64,000 nucleotides of DNA. It comes from Adenanthera pavonina (lineage: Eukaryota; Streptophyta; Magnoliopsida; Fabales; Fabaceae). Below, in pieces: positions 22,650 through 34,713 of the stretch. The DNA lies in NCBI GenBank assembly GCA_026686845.1, contig JAIVEN010000021.1, forward strand, positions 10,186,001 to 10,250,000, written 5' to 3'. Numbering within the stretch: position 1 is the first letter of the stretch; the number at the start of each line of letters is the position of its first letter. The notes beneath the pieces were generated by a model that worked only from the letters and a program-made list of their open reading frames with translations, was not told the DNA's origin and did no database searches. The position numbers and the translations under genes are program-made.

Positions 22650-23591
22650 TTGATAGTTATCACAATTTTTGTTTAGGCTTACTGTTAGTCTGATGATTAG
22701 TTGAATAACTTTCTTCTTTTTAAGCTTTTCTAGTTTTGGGCTTGGTTGCTTACAGAAGCACTTACTTATCATGAATAAGTTCTCCTTCGATTGTATATTT
22801 CAATTTTAATTTCAACATCTTTGCTTTACCGCTCCCTGGTTCTCATCTTGTTGTGCAATTGCTTGATCCATTAATCAATCCCCAAACCAAGATGAATTCG
22901 TCTAATTTTAGGCTTCGGTATAAATGTATTCGTCTCATTTTAGCTTCGGCTTGAAATATATTTCTCTTGATGAATATTATTCTCAAATGGCCTTTCATAT
23001 GTTTTTGTTCTACCGTTATTTATTTATTTATTTTTCGAGGAGCACTTTTCATTTAAAAGATAAGGAAAGATACACCTCAACCCTGGCCTTACTCTGATGA
23101 ATTTTTCTCGATTAATTATTTATGACAAGGAAATCAAAAGTTAAAAGAACTTGTAAGCTCACATCCCTAATCCAATTCCTTTCTTGGGTGCTTTTTATGC
23201 TCGCAAGGCTCATTCGGCACGTAAGCAATTGTATGGGAGATAAGCAAAGAATAGATGTATTGAAGAAATCTGAAATTAACAAACTTGGCTCTTATAGGTC
23301 ACCAATCCATTCGTACCTAAACCAGTCGTTCAGCGTAAGAAATTGAGAAAACCTGAAATAGCAAACCATACTCATTTATATGCATTAAACTAAAGTTCTT
23401 GTCGGCGATCATTTATCACTGGTAACTTGTTACAAAAATGCAGAAGCTTTAAGCGTTTTCACTTGATTGAGAGATAGGAGAAGATTATGTATTTTGATTC
23501 CAATGATATATATGGGACCATAGTTGTGAATCTACATTTTAAAAAGTCGTAGACCACAAAAATTAACAGGATATCCACAAAGAGAAGGATT
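22650..23591. other. Convergent intergenic region with 3' UTRs
   Basis: Lies between the stops of the two convergent genes. It should hold the 3' UTR of the mutarotase (AT-rich, with AATAAG near 22775 as a weak polyadenylation signal) and, on the minus strand, that of the kinase. No other gene or repeat is apparent. Confidence 0.5.
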
Positions 23592-25001
23592 CTACGTAAT
23601 GGGATCCACTTGAAGAGGATATCCACTCTTATTACATTGTTCTTTGGGAGATCTAACAGGAGATGACAAAGGGGATCTAAGAGGGGATGCCAAAGGAGAT
23701 CTTACTGTGCTCTCACTTATGTTACTGGAAACAGACCTTGTCTCTGTAGAATGATGATTATGCCTCAAAGGGGATGTGTCTACATGACCTCGCTCTACTA
23801 CAGGGCTTGGGGAGGAGCTCCTCTCTGCTTTGGATCTGGATGATGAGTTGGCTGCACTTCTAGCAAGTGGAAGTTGTTCTAGAGTAGCCAGAACTTCAGA
23901 CATTTGGGGTCTGATTTTGGCCTCACTGATACACTGTAAAGCAAGAATTGCAGCCGTGTAAGCTGCCCTCTGTGGATACTGCCCTTCTAACTTGGTGTCC
24001 ATAATCCGGAATAGCTTCCTCCTATCACCCAAATAAGGTTTGGCCCAATCTACCAGATCTTGTTCAACTCCAGATTTTGTTGGATCAAAGGCACGGCGTC
24101 CTGATAGTAGTTCCAATAGCACAACCCCAAAGCTATAGACATCACACCTTGCAGTCAACCAACCTGCTCATAGTTTAAAGATCAGTTTCAAGGAAAAGCA
24201 TAGCGTTGCTCAGACATCCCCAATACAATGACATTAAGCCATTTCATATGAGAAGAAGAAGACAATTTAGGTTAGAACTCAGGATACATTGACTAAACAA
24301 ATAAAACTAGTTCGATGATTGAAGGCTACTGGGGCAAACGGATGAAAAGGAAACCTTCATACTAATCATCAGTATTAAAGATTAAAGCGGGCATCATATG
24401 AGTTATCAGCTCATTGATTGTCAGATATCAACATTAACCATGTTCTCAATGTTCACGCAGAGAAACTTACATAAGTATATAGTGAGAAACATGTTTAGCT
24501 ATTCACTTTTTACTTCCATTCGTCACCAAGTCTGTTTCTTGGAGTGATATTCATGGAAAGCACTGGCTTGATTTCAAATATTTATAACAACACAGCAAAT
24601 GAAATCTATAATTACCGCAAGTGAGGAAGATGATAGAACCACGTATATTCATGGACCAAAAAGCATGAAAATAAAACTGACCGAGAAACCAGACCTGTAA
24701 GAATATATTCAGGAGCAGCATAGCCACGTGTACCAAGGACTTGAGTGGAAACATGAGTATGATCACCGGTGGGCCCTGCTTTGGCAAAACCAAAGTCTGA
24801 GAGTTTTGCATTAAATTCCTGCGTTTGTAGAAAACCCACGTTGAAATGCAGGATAACTAGCACTACTGAAGTTTAAATGAACTTTCAATCAGCCATTTCA
24901 AGAGGACTAGGGATATAAATCCAGGGATGCATTCTGATTGAAATTACAAAAAGGTAAGTTCACCCAAAAGAATTTTACAAAAGGTAAATGAAGAAAAAAA
25001 A

Positions 25002-25046
<45 letters not shown>

Positions 25047-27111
25047 GTTAAGCCACAAGGAAGATAACTTTGACCTTTATGGTCCTTAATCATTCTCTTA
25101 ATTTTTCTTTTGATCATTATCTTTCCTAATTGGTAGAGGAGGTTTACAACAGTCCACTTGTAAATTTACTAGCATTTTTCACCAGCTGGCCACAATACCA
25201 GTGCAATGCTACTGCTTAAACAACATACCGAATCTAATAAGATATTAGATGCCTTGAAATCACGGTAGATAACTTGTTGTTCTGAGTCATGAAGGAAGGC
25301 GAGACCTCGAGCAGCACCGATAGCAACTTTGATCCTTGTTGCCCAAGAAAGTGGTTGTGCACCCCCTGCAGTTAACAGTTCCAGTGTTGATTATAGCACT
25401 CTTTCTGTGGCATTGTCTGAATTAGAAATATGGCAATGTTCAAATACTTTGGTGGTTTGGTTTACAAGGTGTTAATTAAATTACTGCCTGGTTAAAGAGT
25501 ATTATTCTCTGAAAGCTATGCTGCTAAAGGCATCATCATACTGCGAAATAGATGATTCTCCAAACTCCCCTTAGGCATGTACTCGTATACCAGAAGCCGG
25601 CTATCCCCATCCAGGCAGAATCCAAAAAGTTTGACAAGATTTGGATGATGAAGTTGACCAAGATAAATGAGTTCAGACTGTAAATAAAGAAAGCCATTAT
25701 GAGCTCTGATCTACTTAAAACAAAAGCAGCAGAATTAAGTGTTAATGAATGGGACCTACCAGCCACTCCTTATGCCCTTGAAGACCATCAGACTTAAGCT
25801 TCTTTACAGCTACAGCTATTCCAGATCCAGGCATTGCAGGTCCAAGGGATTGTTCATCAATCCACCCCTTGTAGACGTTACCAAATCCCCCTTCTCCCAG
25901 TAGATAATCAGGACAAAAGTTTCTAGTAATATCCTTAAGGTCATCGAATGTGAAGGCTTTCAAATGTGGGGAGGAAAGTATGTCACCTTCCAATCTTGGA
26001 GTGGGGAGAGTCTGAGGTTTAGCTTTATCACTGTATCCTTTCACTGGACTCCAAAGAGCATAGGAATGGTTGCTTCTACTAGGAACTTGTGTGGCACCTG
26101 CAAAACATTTTTTATTTTAATAAAAAAAGAAAATTCATTAGAGCGAGAGAGTATAAAGGAAAAGCTATCCTCTTGGAAAAAAACATAGGCCAAAATGAAT
26201 TATTAGGTTGATGCATGAACAACAAAATTATTGTCTGCTGTTGATTAATTTTCAAACACTAAATTAAAAGAACCAAAAAAAAAAAAAAAAAAGAGGACAT
26301 TTCCGGCCACCGATGCTATAAAAAATTGAAGTAGCAGTGATCAACTTATCAAACAAATCTTCTTCAAAGACACAAGCGCACAATGAGTTTTAATGACTTC
26401 ATGCGTTAGCTGAGAAGATAAAACCGGCATACTATAAAGATAGTAAAAAAAAGTACAGTAAGCATAATTGTTCAATATGATAAATGCAAAGGAGAAAAAG
26501 TACTGTTGTTCATAACTGTAGAAATTTAATATATGGAAACTGCTACAAGTAATACCGCGAGGAAACACACCGGAAATAGCTGAATCCCAACATAGCAGAT
26601 CATTATATTAATTTGGCAAGAAAATACATAACGACAATTCCCTAATAACCAGCTAGCTAAAAGAAAGAGAAGTGTAAGAAACAAAATGAACAACTATAAC
26701 AAGGCAAATTCCCAATCTGAAATAGATTCATAGCCATTTGAGACAGATACTCAACAAGAAGAACCCTCATCTACAAGTAACCAAAAAAAAAAAAAAAACT
26801 ATATAGTTTAAGAAATTAAACTAAAGAAAAATCATATTACTTCGTGCTTCATTAACAAAGATAAGGTGAAAGAAGGCAACATAGGATTAAGAATCACTCC
26901 AATATTAAAATACGAAAATGCAGCGTATTCGAAACGAAAGCAGAGGGGACTATAATGGCGTACCGGAGACAGGTTGAGAGGTGAGGATACCGTCAGCCTT
27001 GGGACGCTTGCGAAAGCAATTTCCCATAAGAGGAAGGAAGCCTCGTGAGAAAACGTTACCGCCCCAGCGAGAATTTCCAGATTGATTTGTGATAATCGGA
27101 TTCTCCTGCAT
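23592..27111 (-). CDS. Receptor-like cytoplasmic kinase, RLCK-VII (APK2/PBL-like)
   Basis: Six exons on the minus strand: 27111-26964, 26097-25760, 25677-25542, 25365-25229, 24818-24695 and 24163-23592. All introns are GT-AG and the product is 484 residues from the first ATG. An internal Met-Gly-Asn-Cys-Phe at codon 29 (ATG 27027-27025) is the classic N-myristoylation and palmitoylation start of this family and gives 456 residues. The kinase has glycine loop G-E-G-G-F-G (117-122), V-A-V-K-K with Lys148, catalytic loop Y-R-D-F-K with Asp243, D-F-G at 261-263 and activation segment T-Q-V-L-G-T-R-G-Y-A-A-P-E-Y. The M-P-G-S-G-I-A-V-A-V-K-K insert matches APK2/PBL proteins. The C-terminal tail is rich in Ser and Arg-Ser-Pro repeats (about 445-470). 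It probably acts at the plasma membrane in immune or growth receptor signalling. It appears intact. Confidence 0.92.
25003..25046. repeat. (AT)n(AG)n microsatellite in kinase intron 4
   Basis: Nine AT dinucleotides followed by thirteen AG dinucleotides, preceded by a run of A. It sits in the intron between exons 4 and 5 of the kinase gene and does not touch splice sites. Confidence 0.9.
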
Positions 27112-27633
27112 TATATCGTATCCTTCTCTTTTCAGAGAAGAACATGAAGAAGGCAGAGAGAATGGGATATGTAGTTTGGCATCGTCGTTATATGCAAACC
27201 AAAAGATTTTGAAAATTACAGATCAGGACACATAATTAGAGAATGATTTTCCATGGTCCAAACAGGCACGTCCATCATAGAGATCATAGAGGTCGGTGGA
27301 CATAGTAGTGAATATGTTTTCAAATAAGATCCAAAAATTAAACACATTTTTCCAAATTTCAATTTCATGTTTGATTATAACCATTAATAGTTTTATAGAT
27401 TTATATTATAAAATTAAAAAAAAATTATATATTTTTTCTTATATAATTTTAATATTGTTTTCCAATTATAAGTTACTTTTTTAACATATCATATGTTTAG
27501 CTAGACATAATATATAGTTAGTGGCTAAATATATAATTAAAAGAATTTAAATATTAATTTTTAATTAAAAAACAGTATAAAAAATATATAAGTAAAAGCA
27601 TATAAGTTTTTCCCTAAAATTAACTGTATGTTA
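27112..27633 (-). promoter_or_regulatory. Upstream region of the kinase gene
   Basis: Contains the leader and probable promoter of the minus-strand kinase gene. A TATA-like CATATAA lies at about 27189-27196 on the minus strand, roughly 80 bases before the first ATG. Beyond about 27300 the sequence is very AT-rich and shows nothing else. Confidence 0.35.
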
Positions 27634-27993
27634 GGGCCTGTTTGGTTCTGTTTCTGAAAACAATTTTCAGAAACAGAAAACTTGTTTGGTAAACTTGTTT
27701 TCTATAAACTGTTCTGAAAAATAGAAAAATAAAAGAATAGAAAAATTAGAATACTTTTAAGGTATTTTGTGATTTTTGTTCTGAAAAATATAAGGAAATA
27801 TGAGAAACATCCACCTCATTAATGGTAAAGTTATAAATTTTGAATAACTCATCTATCACTCACTAGTTATGATTTTGAGAACAATTATTCAAACAGATTT
27901 TTTTATTTTCTTATTTTTAAAACTTATTCTCGAATACAGTTTTACAAAATTGTTCTCATAACAATAAAACAGAAAACACTGTCAAACAGGTCC
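27634..27993. mobile_element. Tourist-like MITE
   Basis: 360 bases starting GGGCCTGTTTGGTTCTG and ending, on the minus strand, GGACCTGTTTGACAGTG, flanked by TTA (27631-27633 and 27994-27996). Terminal inverted repeats plus a TTA duplication identify a PIF/Harbinger-derived Tourist MITE. It lies between the kinase and the PRE-like HLH gene. Confidence 0.7.
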
Positions 27994-29389
27994 TTAAAGT
28001 CAGGATTGTTCCTGCATACCTCGACCCTATTCCAAATGGATTTATCAATTATGTATATAAATGTACATTTAGTTTTTAAATAACAAAAAAAATCGAGCTT
28101 TAAAAATATTGTATTTTAGTACAGCGATTTGTAGAAAGTGGATCTTCATATTAAAAAATTTGGCATGAAGTAAATGAGACTCAACGACACCTCTGAAGGG
28201 GACATTTATGAACAAACAGAATAGTTAACTATAATATTTTACCAATTATTTTAAATGATAAAACATATACTGCGAATATTAGTTAAATAGCACATATTTC
28301 TGGTTTTTAAAAAAAGTTAAATTGAACGTATTTTCCTTAAACACTCACCTGTATATATAAAATACAAATTAATTCTTGCTTTCATGGATGCACTGTACAC
28401 AAATACATATTATAATTGCTTGTGTCAGTTGAGATTCCAAAGTCAATGCTGCTTATCTCTCTTTCTCACCATATCCTGTGCTTGCATACAATTAAAATAC
28501 ATTATACATATTTTTTAAAATTTTATTAAAATTATAGGTTTTTGTATTTTCAAATTTTACTTACTTTTTCTTAAAAACGAAAATTAAGTTGTATAATTTC
28601 TTTTATTTTAGAAAATACATAAAATTTCGTTAAGATTTCCTTTGAATTTTATTGAAATTACAAACAACTCTTATTTTTAGATGAGATTCGCATATATTTT
28701 AAAAATAAAAAATATTTGTGCAATTTTTTTTACCACCTAATATTTGTGAAATTTAAAGGGGAGAAAAACTGATGAGAGATCCGTGTACATATAAATTCAG
28801 AAGATTTGTGCATCTTAGTAAAATTCAAGGTAGTTTGTATTAATTAAATTTTAAAATAAAAAAAGGTAAGCTTCTCAAATTCAGAAGAAGTATCTGCAAT
28901 TTACTCTAAAAAAATATTGCTCTTTTCTTGTCACACTCATAGGCAGTCATATATATATATATATTCCCAACAAAACATACTCACTTTCTTATTATTGTTC
29001 AAAAGAATTTATATAAGGGCCTTGTTAAGTGTAAAATATGTAAATTGGAGACATCAATATATTATACGTATGTCTAATTAAACCTAATTAGAGATATAAT
29101 GAAGAAAGTGAAAAGTAACCGAAAAGAGAGGAAATTGATGAATACAGTAGAGGGGGCAGAAAGTGCTTTTATTATAAGATCAAAAGAAAGCTTTAGAAGG
29201 AGCTATGATTGATGCATATATATCTAGTAGACAAACCCTAGCTAGCTACTAGTGCACAAAACTGAAGAAACGATCTTAATTAAGGAGAAGAAATTAAATT
29301 AAGCAAAGCAGGTGAACGTAATCCGTGGTCCTCCCCCGATAATTAAGTGAAATTAAGAGGTGCTAATATAAATTAAATAGATTAGCCCA
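27994..29389. other. AT-rich intergenic region
   Basis: Very AT-rich, with no supported gene. It includes a short TA repeat near 28950-28965. The part next to 29390 is the 3' UTR of the minus-strand HLH gene. Confidence 0.5.
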
Positions 29390-30547
29390 TTATTGCATAA
29401 GTAAGTTTCTAATAATGGCAGCTTGTGCAGTATCAGTTGTAGCCAAGAGCTCAGACAAACGTTCACTTAGATCGTCCACTTCTCTGTGTAAGCTTCTTAT
29501 GTAGCTGCATGTCTCTTGCAACACCTTCGCTGCTGAAACCTGCACTCACATTGATTCAACACCATATAAATTATTAATATATTTAATATATATATATATA
29601 ATTACACCAATTAATTAATGATTTTTCACTTGAACCATACGTACATACATGTGAGTCTAAATGATTACTTGTAGGAAAAAGAAAAAGGCCATTCTTCTTA
29701 AATTCAAGATTTAATTTTTCTGCTGCCTTACATAATATGTCATGCTTCTGAGTTCTCGTTTCTTCTTGAATAGATTAAGTCTTGCTTTAGTTTCTCAAAA
29801 TGGAGATTCGTGATCACTGCGAATCTGTATAACGCCGTCACCACTGAAATTACTTGATAAATATTTTTCTTTAAGTTATTTTATGTTCCTTTAATATATC
29901 ACATCAGCCAGATGAGTATTTAACGGAAGCCGTTTACTGCAATTGTATAATTCCACTCAGCACCATTATAATGGTCGGAAGGCAAGAACAAGTGAGAACA
30001 AGAGATAGGCTCCAAGATTAACTGACATAAGATGTAAGGTTTATAGTTTCCATGAAAAGATTCTTTTTTCTATATATAAAATATTTATTGAATTAATGAA
30101 TTTTTCAGAGGCGTTGAGAAGTTAAAGGTTGGACTGATTAAGAATCTGCTGGGGTTTACAATTGTAAAAGCAATTGTTTACTGCAAAAAACTGAGGGTAG
30201 GGGAAAAAAATGGTGCCACAAGTACCAATAAAATTAAAAATATAGTACTAGTCTACAAGTGGTAAACTAAGTTGCCATGTTTTGTGGATCTTAATCATTG
30301 CATCCTTGTTTATATGCAGTAAAAGTAGGAACCCAAAGAGAGAGCTAGCTAGAAGCAGAGAAGAAGTCGAAATCATATAGCTAATTGATTAGCATGTGTG
30401 TGTATCGAAATTACGAACCTTATCAGAACGCCTATCGCGAATCTCAGGAAGAAGCTGCTGCAACTTGGAAACAAGGTCATTGATCTGATCGTCGGTGATG
30501 TTCCTTGAACCACTGGATTGTCTTGACCTTGATCTTCTGCTAGACAT
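29390..30547 (-). CDS. PRE-family atypical (non-DNA-binding) bHLH protein
   Basis: Two exons: 30547-30419 (43 codons) and 29539-29390 (49 codons and stop). The GT-AG intron of 879 bases gives a 92-residue product, the usual length for plant PRE/KIDARI-type proteins. The N-terminus is M-S-S-R-R-S-R-S-R-Q-S. Helix 1 is about residues 17-36 (I-T-D-D-Q-I-N-D-L-V-S-K-L), with L-P-E-I and R-R-S-D-K before the loop. Helix 2 starts with S-A-A-K-V-L-Q-E-T-C-S-Y-I and runs into L-S-E-R-L-S-E-L-L. The end is A-A-I-I-R-N-L-L-M-Q. The basic region lacks the His/Glu/Arg DNA-contact pattern, so by family knowledge it acts by dimerising with other HLH repressors to promote cell elongation under gibberellin, brassinosteroid, auxin or light control. 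It looks intact. Confidence 0.93.
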
Positions 30548-30790
30548 CTTAATTATTAATCAAACTAATATAGATATATATATCTACCAGTTAGCTAGGG
30601 AAGAAGCAGCTGGAGAAATAGGTAGGGAGAGTGGTGAGAGACGAAGTTATTTAGAGAAAGAGAAGTTATTTGTCTGTGGTATCGAATCAGGATCATCAAG
30701 CAAAAGGAGAGAGAGGGAAGAGAGTGCATGGAAGAGAGCAGAGGGGTAGGGATTGTATTTAAAGAGGGTTAAAGAGAGAGAAGGATCAGG
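30548..30790 (-). promoter_or_regulatory. Leader and core promoter of the PRE-like HLH gene
   Basis: On the minus strand a TATA-like TTTAAATAC occupies 30763-30755, about 210 bases before the ATG. Between them lies a C/T-rich leader (GA-rich on the plus strand). The plus-strand open frame over this region (30495-30749) is a shadow of exon 1 and leader. Confidence 0.45.
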
Positions 30791-31473
30791 GTTCTAGAGA
30801 GTAGAGATACGCCATTCAATACATAGCTTTATTTTGTGTGTGTGTGTTAATGAGAGAGAAAGAGATCCGCTTGTTCTTTTGTTTTTCACCCTCTCTGCAT
30901 TTGTCAGTCTCTACACGCAATACCATGTTATCTCTATTGTTATTGTTAATTAATTAATTATCTTATTATACAAGTACTTGTTCATTTAACTTAATTAATG
31001 ACTTGAATTTGCAGGGTATATAACTCCTCCATGCTAATGTTGTTTACTCCCCTGTGCTTAATATAGAACTCTATTAATTGAATAACATAAATTAAAAATG
31101 GGAGTTAAAATTAATTAATTATTTTAATTTTATAAAAAATTATATTATTTTTCAAGAATTATCCTTATCAAATTTCTTTTTTTCTCTCTCTCTCTCATCA
31201 GTTAAAGAATGACATGTTTTGGTAATGTATAATATAATTACCTCATATTTTTAAAAGGGTTCTATATATATTTAGGATCAAGATAAAATATCCTATATAT
31301 TTATGATAAGAGAGAGTAGCAAGTTTTGAGCAAGGCTACTTACTAGTTAGATAGCAGAATTTGGATATTCTCAATTTCTTTTACTCTCAGTTTGCCTTAA
31401 TTTTTAGTTGATCATCATGTCAACAATTCAACATATAATGGTCCAATTACATCGTCTCATAAGAGATTGTTTC

Positions 31474-31512
<39 letters not shown>

Positions 31513-31909
31513 TACATAGCACGAGCATGGCAAAAACAAAAAAATTGTCCCGGCCGTTTAATGAATTCATCCGACTTGACTCAAAAATTTTTGAGACTAA
31601 TTAATAGTTGAATATTGGAACTACTTAATATAATTGATAATCAAACTTGACTCTTCTTTTTTTTGGAGATTGAGGGACTTTAAAAAGAAACACCAACGTT
31701 AATATTAATTAATAATTTTTTTTTAAAAAAAAGAGGAACATAAAGAGTGGGGAAACAGGAAGATTAGGGAAACGTGATCGAGGGCTCGATGAAATTGACT
31801 GGTCAAAGGGAAACACTCCCATGTTTTGTCAAGTTATTGATCCAACCAAGAACAAAGTGAGCCACGCACCCACGCAGTTCTGATATTCCTTATTGCCCCC
31901 CTGCCTTTA
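30791..31909. other. Upstream intergenic region of the HLH gene
   Basis: AT-rich with short TG, CT and TTAAT repeats. No coding frame is convincing. It is likely the distal promoter of the HLH gene. Confidence 0.4.
31474..31513. repeat. (AT)n(AC)n microsatellite
   Basis: A run of about twelve AT dinucleotides passing into seven AC dinucleotides. It lies about 0.9 kb upstream of the HLH gene start and explains the short Y-I-Y-T-H-T-H open frame there. Confidence 0.9.
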
Positions 31910-32238
31910 GGCTTTGTATGGTTAGGAATTTTTGGGGATTTTAAAGGGATTATCCCTCCTTGGCTCAAAAAATTACAGAGCATTTAATTCCCTACAATCT
32001 CATTCCCACCATTTTATTTCTTCCCCTAAATTGGGATTTTTTTTTTAAGTGATTAAATAATTATTTTTTTAATTTCCTCTAATTCCTTTCTGTACCAAAC
32101 AAAATTTTATTAAAATCCCTCTAATCCCCTCACCTCCAATTCTACCAAACAAAAAAATTTTAAAACCACTCCTGTCATTTCCCTCCAACCCCTTTTATTA
32201 AAATCCATCAAATCCCCTCAATTAAACCAAACAGACCC
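31910..32238. mobile_element. Tourist-like MITE
   Basis: 329 bases from GGCTTTGTATGGTTAGG to, on the minus strand, GGGTCTGTTTGGTTTAA, flanked by TTA on both sides (31907-31909, 32239-32241). The inverted arms continue with similar GGGGATTTT-rich text. It has the PIF/Harbinger (Tourist) duplication and end type, and is about 1.4 kb upstream of the HLH gene. Confidence 0.7.
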
Positions 32239-34362
32239 TTATAGTACATAACCCTCATAACAAGAAAACAAAATTGGAATTCTTGAGACTTTGTTTGGAA
32301 TGAGGATAAATGGGGGGACGGGGTGAGAAGATTAAGATCCTGAATGTGTATGAATTATATTCCGTCTATATCCAAACAAAGGCTAACGAGTTTTCCCATC
32401 TATATCCAAACAAGGCTAACTGAGATCAGAAACTTGATGTAAAGCATGAGCTCCAAAATCTCCAATGTGTATATGTTCACCCACAAAATTGAAAAAGGAA
32501 TATATTACGACTCAAGTTACAGTGATATTAAAACTAAGTTAATACTCACTAATTACTTCCTCCATTTCAAAATATAAGACATATTTTTTAAGAATTAAAA
32601 TTTTAAAATATAAGTTACCATGTGAAAATTAGATAATATTCAATACTTTTTTTCCATTTTTATCCTATTTAATAATACTACTCAATTAGAATGAACTAAA
32701 AAAATATAATTAAGAAAAAATAATCCATTTTTATTCCTATTTAATAAGAGTAATTTTGAAAAATTATAAAATTTTCATAAAAATAAAATTTGTAACTAAT
32801 TTTAACTATTTTTCTTAGTTTGTACGAGGTAAGTAAATATATATGGCTTATAATTTAAAACAGATGGAGTAATTGAAAACAATAAAATCAGGTGGTTTTG
32901 AGAATTAGTTATATCATTTTTTTTTACCTAGTAATGCCAATTTCAGATTCCTACTCCTTAACTCTATGTAACTAAGCACATATACTTACTAGCTAGCTAG
33001 ATTTTTGTTTGATTAATTTCTCTCTTGCAGGTGAGGAATCAATCTAAAAGAAGAAATCTGATTGGCATAAACCAGCGCTCACATGATTATTAATTGTCCT
33101 ATTTTATGTGCATACCTGTTAATGTAATCATAGTACACTGATTCGTATAATATCTCTGTATTTTCTTTGATTTTTTATTAGCTTCCTTCGCCCTGCTCTA
33201 CTGTTATATACCTGTTACGCGAATCATGGACTTCTTAATCTCTACATATATATGTATCGAATTCTATAACTAAATCTGACAACTTGGCATGTAAACACCT
33301 TTGTGAGAGATCTAATTTTGACATTAAATTGAATTAATTTATGGGACACCCTGAATAATACTTCATAAACACGTGCATTGTGGCCCAACCAAAACGTATC
33401 TATATTAATTAAGTACTATATGTATATATATATATATATGCTGGTTTGTTTATATAAAAATTGCCCATGAAAAGTATGACGCTTTTTCTTGGTGGATACA
33501 AGGTATCTTGGAAATTAATGATTGATCAATTTGTTACTTTAGCAGCACGCTTATAGATCAACTTGGGAGAGTTGCATTAGTTTTTTTCTATCAAGTTGAA
33601 ACTTGCAGTACTTTTAATGTAAGTCATTATATATGAGTATTTTACATTAAAGTAATATGTTCGTTTCTCTCAATTAAGTGGCCATGATTAAAACAACACA
33701 AAAGAGTTAGTTATAATAATATTTTAATTATAATTAATTAGGACAAACTCAGAACAAGAGAACCCTGTCAAATATATTAATTGCAATCAGTAATTAATCG
33801 ATCAGTACGCAGGGTGCACTAAAAAAAACCTACAAGGCTAATAATCATTGATATATATCTTAATTACCAGAAAGATGATAATATTAAAATCTATATATAT
33901 TTAAAAAATTCACAGCTGATCCATATGATATAGTACGTGATCACATGACATTACAAAAAGTTTAATATCTGTGTGTGTGTGAATATTTATCTGCAGAAGA
34001 TTGATTTGAAGGACGAAGGTGTGAGAGAGGACTCACTAATGAATGAAGATGAGATTGGTCAGCAAGCATCTCGGGGGCACATGACCTTGGATCCAATTAA
34101 CAGCGAGGACTGTGCTTATGTCTCTCCAGGATTCCTCATTTCTTTATCTCCCTTTTTCTTTCAAAAATAAATTCTCCAAATATATAAATCATCGTAGCAT
34201 ATGCCCTCTGTACTTTTCACCTATATTATATTAATTATATCACTAATCACTACCTTAATTAGATCTTTCCTTATCTCACAAATAATTAATATTCCTCTCT
34301 AACTACATATCGTAGACATATAGATTGGTGCTGTTAACATGAGAAGTAGGTAGATATTTAGT
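32239..34362. other. Intergenic, no confident gene
   Basis: Holds one Stowaway MITE (32556-32869) and otherwise AT-rich sequence. At 33018-33031 and 34000-34010 are pyrimidine-rich CAG acceptor-like sites. The second is followed by a 50-codon open stretch (to 34170) with a charged, non-repetitive composition, ending near a poly-A-like AAATAAATT. These could be exons of a lost or non-coding transcript. I cannot assign them. Confidence 0.3.
32556..32869. mobile_element. Stowaway-like MITE
   Basis: 314 bases starting CTTCCTCCATTTCAAAATA and ending, on the minus strand, CTCCATCTGTTTTAAATTA, with TA on both sides (32554-32555, 32870-32871). This is the CTCCCTCCRTTTCAAAATA end of Tc1/mariner-derived Stowaway MITEs. 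Confidence 0.75.
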
Positions 34363-34713
34363 AACTACTACCTCTAATCTCAAATATAAATCACTTAAAT
34401 AGAAAAGTTTTCATTGTTGAAAATATAAATCATGTCTGAATCATTAATTAAAATTTTCCATAAATACCCCTTATTATTAGATAATAAGAGAGAAATTAGA
34501 TAAAAGATTAATTTATGATTGAAAAGATATATAGCATTCAATCAGGGACAAATTTGGAAAAAAAAGTAATTTTTAGACAAATTTAATGAGTTTAACAAAT
34601 TTTTTTAATATTTATGAAATAATTAAAAGTAACTTACATTTGAAATTAAACCTAATCAAGTAGAGCTTAATTTGACCCTCCAAATAAATAATTATTATGA
34701 TTTTATGAAGATA
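34329..34713. repeat. Left copy of duplicated locus (MITE-filled)
   Basis: Without the MITE at 34364-34660 this copy reads GCTGTTAACATGAGAAGTA, then AGATATTTAGTA, then GAGCTTAATTTGACCCTCC, then ATTATTATGATTTTATGAAGATA. The same order recurs at 39274-39362 with a few substitutions and no MITE. This indicates an old local duplication later separated by the Stowaway/RTE/solo-LTR nest. Confidence 0.65.
34364..34660. mobile_element. Stowaway-like MITE in left duplicate
   Basis: About 295 bases. The left arm has CTAATCTCAAATATAAATCAC and the right arm, on the minus strand, has TTTAATTTCAAATGTAAGTTA, so the ends are inverted repeats. TA lies beside both ends, though the left edge is uncertain by a few bases. 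The paralogous empty site at 39300-39310 supports the boundaries. Confidence 0.6.

Noticed and set aside
22384..22772. Minus-strand frames over the mutarotase end
   Set aside because: Antisense to an intact, well-conserved exon and its 3' UTR.
30495..30749. Plus-strand 84-aa frame rich in R/E/G
   Set aside because: Antisense shadow of exon 1 and the leader of the PRE-like HLH gene.
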